From NCBI GenBank assembly GCA_963791425.1, contig CAWBSE010000003.1, positions 620,001-684,000 of the forward strand: 64,000 bases of DNA, read 5' to 3'. Position numbers and translations under genes: made by a program. Under the pieces are notes generated by a model, which made no database searches, had not been told where the DNA came from, and saw only the letters and a list, made by a program, of their open reading frames with translations. This document shows, piece by piece, positions 52,224 to 59,549 of this stretch. How positions within the stretch are numbered: the stretch's first letter is position 1; the number at the start of each line of letters is the position of its first letter. The DNA comes from DATBLE01 sp963791425 (GTDB lineage: Bacteria; Actinomycetota; Thermoleophilia; Gaiellales; Gaiellaceae).

Positions 52224-55200
52224 CCGGACGCGTCCGCCCCGCCGAGGTACCTCACACGCTCCGCGGGCGTGAGGCGCCTCCCGAGGGAGTCGAGACGGGC
52301 GTCCGCCGCGGCAAGGAGCTCGGCGATCCCTCCACAGAGCGCGCAGCTGTACGTGCGCACGGTTCCGTCGCGACTCGAAGTGAGGATCCGTCGGCCGTCC
52401 GGACTGAACGACGCGCTGGTGAGGGGCTCGGTGTGGCCGCGCAGGAAGAAGAGAAGGCGGCCGGACGCAACGTCCCAGAGCCCTGCGTTCACCGGTCCAG
52501 CGGTGACCACCCAGCGGCCGTCGGGGCTGAACGAGGCGCCGAAGACGGCGCCAAAGTGGCCGCGCAGAGGCTTTCCGGTCTTCCCGGTTGCGACGTTCCA
52601 GATGCGCGCATCGTGATCGCGGCCGGCCGTGACGAGACGCGTGCCGTCGGCGCTGAACTGCACGTCCGTGACCGCGTCGGCGTGACCGCGGAACGTGCGC
52701 AGGAGGGCGCCCGTCCCGGCGTCCCACGTACGGGCGGTGTGATCTTCGCCTGCCGTCGCTACCAGCCGGCCGTCGGGACTGAACGAGACCGCCGTGAACG
52801 GCGCGCCCTCCGTCAGTCTCCTCAGGCGGCGGAAGGTGGCGGTGCTCCAGATCCCCACGCTGCCGTCCGCGGCCGGAGCGGCCAGATGCCGTCCGTCCGG
52901 GCTGACAGCGGGACGGCCCGTTGCCGCGCCCGGAACGACGCGGACGAGAGCACCCGAGTCCGTGCGCCAGACGCGGAGAGCCCGGTCGGCGCCGCCGGTG
53001 AACACGAGGCTGCCGTCCGGACCGAACGTCCCGCCGATGACCGGGCCGCGATGCCGGAGCACGTGGAGAACCGCCCCGCCCGCCGAGAGGATCCGGGCGC
53101 TGCCGTCGTCGCCGGTCGTGAGGACGAGGCGGCCGTCCGGACTGAACGAGGCGGAGCGCACCGGCCCCGCTTCCGTCGCGAGAACACCGAGCGTCGGGAG
53201 GCCGGCATCCCAAAGGCGCGCCGTTCCGTCGGTGCTCCCCGTCACCACCGTCTTGCCGTCCGGGGCGAACGCCGCGGCGACGACGGGCCCGGTGTGTCCG
53301 TGCAGCACCGCGTCGTTCTCGCCGGTGTTCGTCTCCCAGATGCGTGCTGTCCCGTCAGAGCTGACCGTCACGAAGTGCGAGCCGTCCAGGTCGAACGAAC
53401 CGCCGTTCACCGCGTTGGAGTGGCCCATGAGCAGGGCGACCGGAGCTCCCGTCTTCGCGTTCCACTCTCGCGTGGTCCCGTCCGTGCTCGTCGTGATCAC
53501 CACTCGCCCGCGCGGTCCGAAGAGGGCCTGGGTGATCCCGCCCTCGTGCCCGGCGAGCAGGTGCAGCCGCGTACCGTCGTTCGCGTTCCAGATCGCCGCT
53601 GTGTGATCGAGGCTGCCCGTGACCACCCGGCCGCCGGTGGGATCGAACGATGCCGTCGTCACGCCCCGGGCCGGAAGCTCACGGACGAGTCGACCGCCGG
53701 GCACGGCAAAGAGGCTCGCCCGAAGGCCGCGCCGGGCGCTGTCGCCGCTCACCGTGATGAGGCGCCGCCCGTCGCCTCCCATGGCCGCGCTCAGGACTGG
53801 CCGCCCGTGCCGGACGACGAGCAGAGGCCTGCCGGTCGCGACCGACCAGACCCGCGCGGTCCCGTCCATGCTCGTCGTCACCACGTACCTGCCGCCGTCG
53901 CCGAAGACCGCGCTCGTCACCGGGCCGCCGTGGCGGAACGTGGCGCGCAGCCGGCCGAGCTTCGCGTCCCACAGACGGGCGGTACCGTCTTGCCCGCCCG
54001 TGAGCACGAGGGACCCGCCGGGACTGAACGACGCGGCCGTCAGCGCACCCTTCTGCCGCAGCGTGTGCTCGAGGACTCCGTCGGACCGCCACAGCCGGAC
54101 CACGCCGTCGTCGCCGGCGACGAGCACCGTCGCACCGTCAGGGCTGAAGGCGACCGACGAGACCCCCACCCCACTCGGCAGGATCGCCAGCCCGCGGGCC
54201 TCGATCAGGGCTTGCCTGAGCACCTCCTCACCCTGGCTCGTCGGGTCGAGCCGAACGGACCGGAGTGCGAGCGCGAGACCGAGCTGCGGGTCGGTCTGCA
54301 GCTGTGACGACGCCCGCGCGGCGAGCTCACCCGCCTCTGCGAGCTTCGCGTTCGAGCGGGCCGCACTGCGCTGCACGAGGGCGAAGGCCGTCACCGCCGC
54401 CATCACGAGCAGCACAGCGGCCGCAAGCCCGAGAAGCCAGATCAGCCCCCGGCGACGCCTCTCGGCCTCCGCCCGCTGCCGGTCGAGCTCCCTCCGGGCG
54501 TCGTGCGCGACCTTCCAGGCGAGCACCGGCTCTGCGAGCACGTCGTGGAAGATCTCGTAGCGGGACCCGTTTCCGCCGTTCGCCGAGACCGAGCGGAGAA
54601 TCCGCTCGCTCCCGAGCTCGGTGAGGACGGGGAGCAGCTCACCCTCGGTGATTCCAGCGTAGGTCGCCAGATCGCCGAGTTCGTGGGCGATCTTGGCGCC
54701 CGAGGGCGTGACGAGGTGATCGAAGAGGCCGGCGGCGATGTCGCGGTCGGCAGGCGTGAGGTTCGCGAGCGCGCCGTCGACGTGGTCGCGCACGATGCGC
54801 TCTGCGCCGCCCAAACGGACCAGCGTGTCCAGCCGGAGCACGTTCGACTCCGCCTCGCGCTCGTATTCCCACAGCCGCTCCATCACCAGCTGGAGGTACG
54901 GCGTCTCGATCCGAACCACCCCGTCCGCGCCCGCCACCGCCCCGCGCCCCACCTGGCCGACGTCGACTTTCCCGGCGGCAACCTGCTCGAGCACGGCGTC
55001 GACAAGCTCGGGCTCGATCTCGACCGTCTCGTCCTCATCGAGCATCCGGTTGTACTGGGCGATCGGCTCGATGATCGCCGCGCGGGCGGCATCCAGCTCG
55101 AGGTGTTCGAGCCGGAGGTAGTTCCCGAGCACGTTCGGGATCCGCGCCCGGAAGGCGTCGAGCTTGGCGACGGCGTCCTCGCGGATCGCGAGCAGAAAGT

Positions 55201-55735
55201 TCACCCGCAGATCGGCGGCGGCGACCACAGCAGGAAACTCAGCGGCGAAGCTCCCCCGGCCGCTCTCGCCCTCGTGGTAGAGGAAGTACTCCTCGACCTG
55301 GTCGAGGATCACGTACAGGTCCCCGGCGAGGACCTGTTGCCACATCCGCAGGCCGCCGGCCAGGGAGTCGTCCTCCTCCGGGGGGCGCAGCGACCCTCCG
55401 AGGGCGTCGGACACCGCGTCGGCGACAGCACGTCGCAACGCCCGCACCGGGTCGTCGCGCCAGTCCTGGAACACAACGACCGCGAGGCCGGGCTCACCGC
55501 TCGACTCGAGGTTCTTCCGGGCCATGCTGCGGAGGTGATGGGCGACGCCCGCGCGGAGAACGGACGTCTTCCCGACGCCGGTCTCTCCGTAGAGAACGGT
55601 CAGGCGAGAGGCCATGAGATTCGCGTCGATCAGATCCCGCTCGCGCTCGCGACCGAAGAAGAAGAGAACGTCCAGCTCCGAGTCGTCGAACGGGGTCAGC
55701 CCTCGGTACGGAGAGATCGGGAGCCCGGCGCTCAT
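52220..55735 (-). CDS. STAND-type ATPase with transmembrane helix and 15 WD40 repeats
   Basis: 1171 residues. Cytoplasmic N-terminal STAND (nSTAND1-like) NTPase: PYRGLTPFDDSELDVLFFFGRE lead, Walker A GETGVGKTS (50-58), Walker B LYVILDQVEEY (140-150), then a helical region to ~430. One membrane helix at about 431-453 (LIWLLGLAAAVLLVMAAV). From ~520 to ~1130 I count 15 WD40 repeats (pattern FSPDGxxVxTxxxDGTARxW), fitting two propellers of seven and eight blades. The C-terminal tail carries CALCGG and a helical end (TPAERVRYL). Start ATG 55735 overlaps the SARP-SIR2 stop (ATGA). By the positive-inside rule (basic RRRRG before the helix) the WD40 part should be extracytoplasmic. Sensor-type protein; ligand unknown. 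Confidence 0.9.
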   Translation of the reverse strand: MSAGLPISPYRGLTPFDDSELDVLFFFGRERERDLIDANLMASRLTVLYGETGVGKTSVLRAGVAHHLRSMARKNLESSGEPGLAVVVFQDWRDDPVRALRRAVADAVSDALGGSLRPPEEDDSLAGGLRMWQQVLAGDLYVILDQVEEYFLYHEGESGRGSFAAEFPAVVAAADLRVNFLLAIREDAVAKLDAFRARIPNVLGNYLRLEHLELDAARAAIIEPIAQYNRMLDEDETVEIEPELVDAVLEQVAAGKVDVGQVGRGAVAGADGVVRIETPYLQLVMERLWEYEREAESNVLRLDTLVRLGGAERIVRDHVDGALANLTPADRDIAAGLFDHLVTPSGAKIAHELGDLATYAGITEGELLPVLTELGSERILRSVSANGGNGSRYEIFHDVLAEPVLAWKVAHDARRELDRQRAEAERRRRGLIWLLGLAAAVLLVMAAVTAFALVQRSAARSNAKLAEAGELAARASSQLQTDPQLGLALALRSVRLDPTSQGEEVLRQALIEARGLAILPSGVGVSSVAFSPDGATVLVAGDDGVVRLWRSDGVLEHTLRQKGALTAASFSPGGSLVLTGGQDGTARLWDAKLGRLRATFRHGGPVTSAVFGDGGRYVVTTSMDGTARVWSVATGRPLLVVRHGRPVLSAAMGGDGRRLITVSGDSARRGLRASLFAVPGGRLVRELPARGVTTASFDPTGGRVVTGSLDHTAAIWNANDGTRLHLLAGHEGGITQALFGPRGRVVITTSTDGTTREWNAKTGAPVALLMGHSNAVNGGSFDLDGSHFVTVSSDGTARIWETNTGENDAVLHGHTGPVVAAAFAPDGKTVVTGSTDGTARLWDAGLPTLGVLATEAGPVRSASFSPDGRLVLTTGDDGSARILSAGGAVLHVLRHRGPVIGGTFGPDGSLVFTGGADRALRVWRTDSGALVRVVPGAATGRPAVSPDGRHLAAPAADGSVGIWSTATFRRLRRLTEGAPFTAVSFSPDGRLVATAGEDHTARTWDAGTGALLRTFRGHADAVTDVQFSADGTRLVTAGRDHDARIWNVATGKTGKPLRGHFGAVFGASFSPDGRWVVTAGPVNAGLWDVASGRLLFFLRGHTEPLTSASFSPDGRRILTSSRDGTVRTYSCALCGGIAELLAAADARLDSLGRRLTPAERVRYLGGADASG

Positions 55736-57390
55736 ACGAGCACCTCGCTCTCGAACCGGTTCTTCAGCGCCGCCGCGTACTCCTCGGGCGTCGAGTCGAC
55801 CATCTCGACGCCCCGCTCACGCCAGAGCCGCTGCTCGATGGCGTCCACTGCGGGGCCGACCGCCCAGGAGGAGTAGCTGACCTTCTCACGTCCCCAGACG
55901 CGGTGGAGGAAGACACGGAGGCTCCAGTCGCGAAGCGGGTAGCCGAGGAAGAGGAAGTGACTCCGGCGGAGCCTGGCGGCGATCGTCACCGGAAACGTTG
56001 CAGTGATGTCGGCCTGGGCCAGGTAGTCGATGTGGTCGTCCTCGCTGACGACGAAGCTTTCCCACCTCCGCTCCGGCCCGCGGTCGATTCCGCCGAGGAT
56101 CTTGAGGATCACGGTCCGGCGGTCGAGCGACAGGTCCGCGTAGGCATTCGGCACCTCGACGAGCGTGGCCGTCCCGCTCGGCGCCAGGTGGAGGAACTTG
56201 CCGAAGTACCTGCCCACCGCGAGGTGCGAGACGACATCGAACTCCTCGCCGGCCTCCTCGAATGCCCGCTCGAGCGTCTCGTCGAAGCTCGTAGTCACGA
56301 TCAGCGGGTGCGGGGCCCCGCGCTCGCGAAGGATCCCGGCGAGCCCGACGAGCGCCCGGTGAACGGGTCCCGGGCCGTAGTCACGGCCGAACAGGTCGTG
56401 GAGCTCGTCGTAGAGCGGGCCGAGGCCCTGTGTCAGCGCCACGTACTCGGCGATATGAGGGAGGTCGCGGGCCTGCTCCGGCGGGCACCCGAAGGTCTTC
56501 GCCAGGTGGGCGACCACCGCCTCCGACGACGGCAGCCCGTCGTCGCTCGAGCCGGGGACGGGGTAGATGCCCTCGCCGAGAACGACGACGAGGCGGCCGG
56601 AGGCCAGGGCCTTCACGACCTCTCCGAGGTGATCGTCGGCGGCGGGCGGGAGTGGCGACCGCTCGAGCCCGATGTCCTGACGGAGGATCGAGCGGTAGAG
56701 CTGCTGCAGCGCGAGGCTCGGCTCGATCCCGAGCTCGTCGACGAGCGCGCGGCGTGTGTCGAGATAGATCTGGAGCGCCTCCGCCTGCCGCCCAGCCCGG
56801 TAGAGGGCGAGCATGAGCTGCCCGCACAGCCTCTCGCGGGCCGGGTGCTCCGCGACGAGGCGCTCGAGCTCGGCGACCAGCTCGCCCCCGGAGCCCAGCG
56901 CGAGATCGGCGTCGATCCGCTCCTCGAGCGCATCCAGGTAGAGCTCCTCGAGCCGGCGGGTCTCGATCTGGGCGAACTCCTCGAATGCCATGTCCGCGAG
57001 GGGAGGACCACGCCAGAGAGAGAGCGCTTCATGGAGTACCTGTGCCCGCTCCCCGGAGTCGCCGGTGCGGGCCTTCGCGACCAGATCCTCGAAGCGGCCG
57101 AGGTCGACCTGCTCCCGCTCGACGATCAGTGCGTACCCGGGCGGCTTCGTGATCAGGGTCTCGCTGCCGAGCAGCTTCCGGAGCTGGGAGACGAGGTTCT
57201 GGAGGGAAGTCAGCGCCGTCTTCGGCGGGTGCTCGCCCCACAGCCGATCGACCAGCTGGTCGGTCGAGACGACGGAGCCCGCATTCAGAAGTAGGAGCGC
57301 GAGCAGGGCGCGCTGCTTCTGGCCACCGAGCGGGAGCGGCCCAGCTTCGCCGGCGATCTCGACCGGCCCCAGGATCCGGTACTGGAGCAC
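55732..57390 (-). CDS. SARP/BTAD transcriptional regulator fused to a SIR2-like domain
   Basis: 552 residues. Residues 1-95: OmpR-type winged HTH (YRILGPVEIAGEAGPLPLGG, RALLALLLLNAGSVVSTDQL). Residues ~96-245: bacterial transcriptional activation domain (BTAD) helices. Residues ~255-545: SIR2_2-like NAD-binding fold (RLVVVLGEGIYP, PLIVTTSFDETLERAF, ILKILGGIDRG, HFLFLGYPLRDWSL). Compared with active SIR2 domains, the Asn of TTNYD is Ser (TTSFD) and the catalytic-His position in KxHG reads KILGG, so NADase activity is doubtful. First gene of a three-gene operon and divergent from a dimethylformamidase-like gene. Start is GTG 57390. Confidence 0.85.
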   Translation of the reverse strand: MLQYRILGPVEIAGEAGPLPLGGQKQRALLALLLLNAGSVVSTDQLVDRLWGEHPPKTALTSLQNLVSQLRKLLGSETLITKPPGYALIVEREQVDLGRFEDLVAKARTGDSGERAQVLHEALSLWRGPPLADMAFEEFAQIETRRLEELYLDALEERIDADLALGSGGELVAELERLVAEHPARERLCGQLMLALYRAGRQAEALQIYLDTRRALVDELGIEPSLALQQLYRSILRQDIGLERSPLPPAADDHLGEVVKALASGRLVVVLGEGIYPVPGSSDDGLPSSEAVVAHLAKTFGCPPEQARDLPHIAEYVALTQGLGPLYDELHDLFGRDYGPGPVHRALVGLAGILRERGAPHPLIVTTSFDETLERAFEEAGEEFDVVSHLAVGRYFGKFLHLAPSGTATLVEVPNAYADLSLDRRTVILKILGGIDRGPERRWESFVVSEDDHIDYLAQADITATFPVTIAARLRRSHFLFLGYPLRDWSLRVFLHRVWGREKVSYSSWAVGPAVDAIEQRLWRERGVEMVDSTPEEYAAALKNRFESEVLV

Positions 57391-57444
57391 TTTGTAACGT
57401 CTAACACCTGAAAGTCCGCGGGAAGTGGTCGATGCTGATCAGGC

Positions 57445-57462
57445 GTTGGCGACCCGTTGGCG
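57445..57462 (+). promoter_or_regulatory. Candidate SARP operator: heptamer direct repeat with 11-bp period
   Basis: GTTGGCG occurs at 57445-57451 and again at 57456-57462, separated by four bases. Direct heptamer repeats with an 11-bp period are the usual binding site of SARP regulators. It lies in the 114-base gap between the SARP-SIR2 gene and the divergent dimethylformamidase-like gene, 43-60 bases before that gene's ATG, consistent with control of it, of the regulator's own operon, or both. Confidence 0.5.
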
Positions 57463-57504
57463 CGGCGTGAGAGAGCGATGTGGGCCCCGGCAGACGGTGG
57501 GGGC

Positions 57505-58821
57505 ATGGCCACCATCGCACCGCATATCAACCGCAGAAGCGCCCGCAACGCCTCTCTCATCCTCTCCACCGCCGGCCTCGCAGCTTTCCTCCTCCTCGGC
57601 GTCGGAACGCCGCCCCGGGCACGGATCGATCTGCTCGACGGCCGGGCACCGACGTCGGAGGAGGTACGCCCCTCCGTGGAGGCCGCGTTCCAGCGCGAGA
57701 GCTACACACCCGGAGCGACCGCCTCGCTTCGCTTCTTCAACGCAGCCCGCGGCGTCACGCTGCAGATCCTGCGCACCGGGCCCGAGCACACCGTGACCGC
57801 CGGCTCCAGCGAGATGCAGGGCGTTCCGGTCACCTCGACGAAACAGATCGGGAGCACGCGGAACGGCCGCACCCTCCAGATCGGCATCGGGGACTGGGAG
57901 AGCGGCGTGTACTTCGCGCGCCTCGAGGCCTCCGACGGGCGTGTGGGGTTCGCTCCGTTCGTCGTTCGACCGCGGCATCTCGGCCGGCACCGGGTCGCCG
58001 TCGTGATGCCAACGATGACCTGGCAGGCCTACAACCTCCGCGACGACAACAAGGACGGAAAGGGCGACTCCTGGTACGCGAACTGGAACTGCAACCAGGC
58101 GCGGCTCGGCCGTCCGTTCCTGAACCGCGGCGTGCCCTTCAACTTCCGCAGTTACGACCTTCCGTTCCTGCACTGGCTCTCCTGGACGAAGCGCGACGTC
58201 GACTACCTCGCCGACGTCGACCTCGACACCGCGCGCAGCGGGCGCGAGTTGGCCGCGGCGTACGACCTCATCGTCTTCCCCGGCCACCACGAGTACGTGA
58301 CCACGCACGAGTACGACGTGATCGAAGCGTATCGCGACCTGGGCGGCAACCTTGCGTACCTCTCCGCGAACAACTTCTTCTGGCGGATTGTCAAGCACGG
58401 GAACGTCATGGAGCGGACGAAGCAGTGGCGGGATCTCGGCCGGCCGGAGTCGGCCCTGATCGGAGCCCAGTACCGCGGCAACGACAGCGGCGAGCATCGC
58501 GGTCCGTGGATCGTCCGGAACGCGGCCGCAGCACCGTGGTTGTTCGCCGGCACGGGCCTCGAAAGCGGCGACACCTTCGGCTCAGCCGGAATCGAGATCG
58601 ACAAGACAGCACTCGGATCGCCCCACAGCGTCAAGGTCCTGGCCGAGGTCCCCAATCTCTTCGGCCCGGGGTTCACGGCGCAGATGACGTATTACTCGAC
58701 GCCGGCGGGCGCGAAGGTCTTCGCGGCCGGTGCGTTCACCCTCGCGGGCTCGGTGATCAAGAACCCGACGGTGGCGACGATGATGGAGAACCTCTGGAAC
58801 GAGCTGGCGACGGAGGTCTGA
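57505..58821 (+). CDS. N,N-dimethylformamidase large-subunit C-terminal-like protein, membrane-anchored or secreted
   Basis: 438 residues from ATG 57505. An N-terminal hydrophobic segment (LILSTAGLAAFLLLGVG, about 20-34) directs export or anchoring. Then a beta-rich domain (YTPGATASLRFFNAARGVTLQI, DWESGVYFARLEASDGRVGFAPF) and a domain with VVMPTMTWQAYNLRDDNKDG, YDLPFLHWL, YDLIVFPGHHEYVTTHEYD and NLAYLSANNFFWRI, as in the C-terminal part of dimethylformamidase beta subunits and related proteins of unknown activity. The N-terminal catalytic portion of true amidases is missing. Probably a SARP target. Confidence 0.7.
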   Translation: MATIAPHINRRSARNASLILSTAGLAAFLLLGVGTPPRARIDLLDGRAPTSEEVRPSVEAAFQRESYTPGATASLRFFNAARGVTLQILRTGPEHTVTAGSSEMQGVPVTSTKQIGSTRNGRTLQIGIGDWESGVYFARLEASDGRVGFAPFVVRPRHLGRHRVAVVMPTMTWQAYNLRDDNKDGKGDSWYANWNCNQARLGRPFLNRGVPFNFRSYDLPFLHWLSWTKRDVDYLADVDLDTARSGRELAAAYDLIVFPGHHEYVTTHEYDVIEAYRDLGGNLAYLSANNFFWRIVKHGNVMERTKQWRDLGRPESALIGAQYRGNDSGEHRGPWIVRNAAAAPWLFAGTGLESGDTFGSAGIEIDKTALGSPHSVKVLAEVPNLFGPGFTAQMTYYSTPAGAKVFAAGAFTLAGSVIKNPTVATMMENLWNELATEV

Positions 58822-58835
58822 CCCTGCGGACGACG

Positions 58836-59549
58836 CTAGAGTTCCGAATACCCCGTCATCGATGCGACCACATGGGCGCAGGCCGGGGCGGGGCCTTTGC
58901 GCGCGAAGTCCACGTCGAACGGAACTTTCTGCCCGACGGGAACGCTGGTCTTGCTGCCGAACGCCTTCGCGAACGTGACGAGCTTGCCCGAACGGCTGAA
59001 GCACGCCGCCATCGCGACGATCGGCCTCGTCACTTTCTTGCGCGTCGAATTCGTGCCGACGCCGACGACGTGGCCGCGCGCGTAGCGGAGCGCGGTGATC
59101 GGCACGTCCACCTGCTTCGAGAACCCGACGTTCGCATCGAGCGGCGTGTCGGTGACGAACAGCTTGAAGCGGGTGCCCGCCGGCGGGTTGGTCCCGCCGA
59201 ACCGGACGAAGCCGATCGCCAGGCCGCCGGGCGGGATGACCGCCGGCTGGATGCCGTCATCCTGGCCGGGGGCGAGCACACGGCCCTTCCCGTCGAGTGC
59301 CGTCCCGGAGATGTGGATGCCGCCGACCGGCCGCTTCGAGTTGTTGCGGACGACCACGGGCAGGATCGTCCCTGGGCCGTAGGAGCCGTACCTGCCCTGC
59401 GCGGCGACCGAGATCGTCCCGGGGGCGCCGGCGGGGAGCTTCGGGGGCCCTCCGATCGTCGCCAGGTACGAGGGCGGAGGCGCAGCGCCGGCGGCCGCGG
59501 CGGCCAGCAGGCAGGCCGCGCCGACGCCGGCAGTCATCCTCCGCATCAC
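58836..59549 (-). CDS. Secreted protein of unknown function, beta-sandwich-like
   Basis: 237 residues. Signal peptide (MTAGVGAACLLAAAAAGAAP). The mature part looks like an FxLYD/DUF-type beta sandwich: ILPVVVRNNSKRPVGGIHISGTALDGKGRVLAPGQ (positions ~61-95), IPPGGLAIGFVRFGG, and a second half with VDVPITALRYARGHVVGVGTN and a pair of cysteines (MAACFSRSG, APACAHV) that may form a disulfide. Its start overlaps the end of the P-type ATPase gene (GTGA at 59546-59549, or ATG 59546), so the two are co-translated. Role unknown. Confidence 0.6.
   Translation of the reverse strand: MMRRMTAGVGAACLLAAAAAGAAPPPSYLATIGGPPKLPAGAPGTISVAAQGRYGSYGPGTILPVVVRNNSKRPVGGIHISGTALDGKGRVLAPGQDDGIQPAVIPPGGLAIGFVRFGGTNPPAGTRFKLFVTDTPLDANVGFSKQVDVPITALRYARGHVVGVGTNSTRKKVTRPIVAMAACFSRSGKLVTFAKAFGSKTSVPVGQKVPFDVDFARKGPAPACAHVVASMTGYSEL

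Noticed and set aside
52220..55735. Homology of the STAND-WD40 protein to Apaf-1
   Set aside because: The parallel in domain types, repeat number and nearby cytochrome is noted, but STAND-WD40 proteins are common in actinobacteria and sequence similarity to Apaf-1 beyond the shared folds was not seen.
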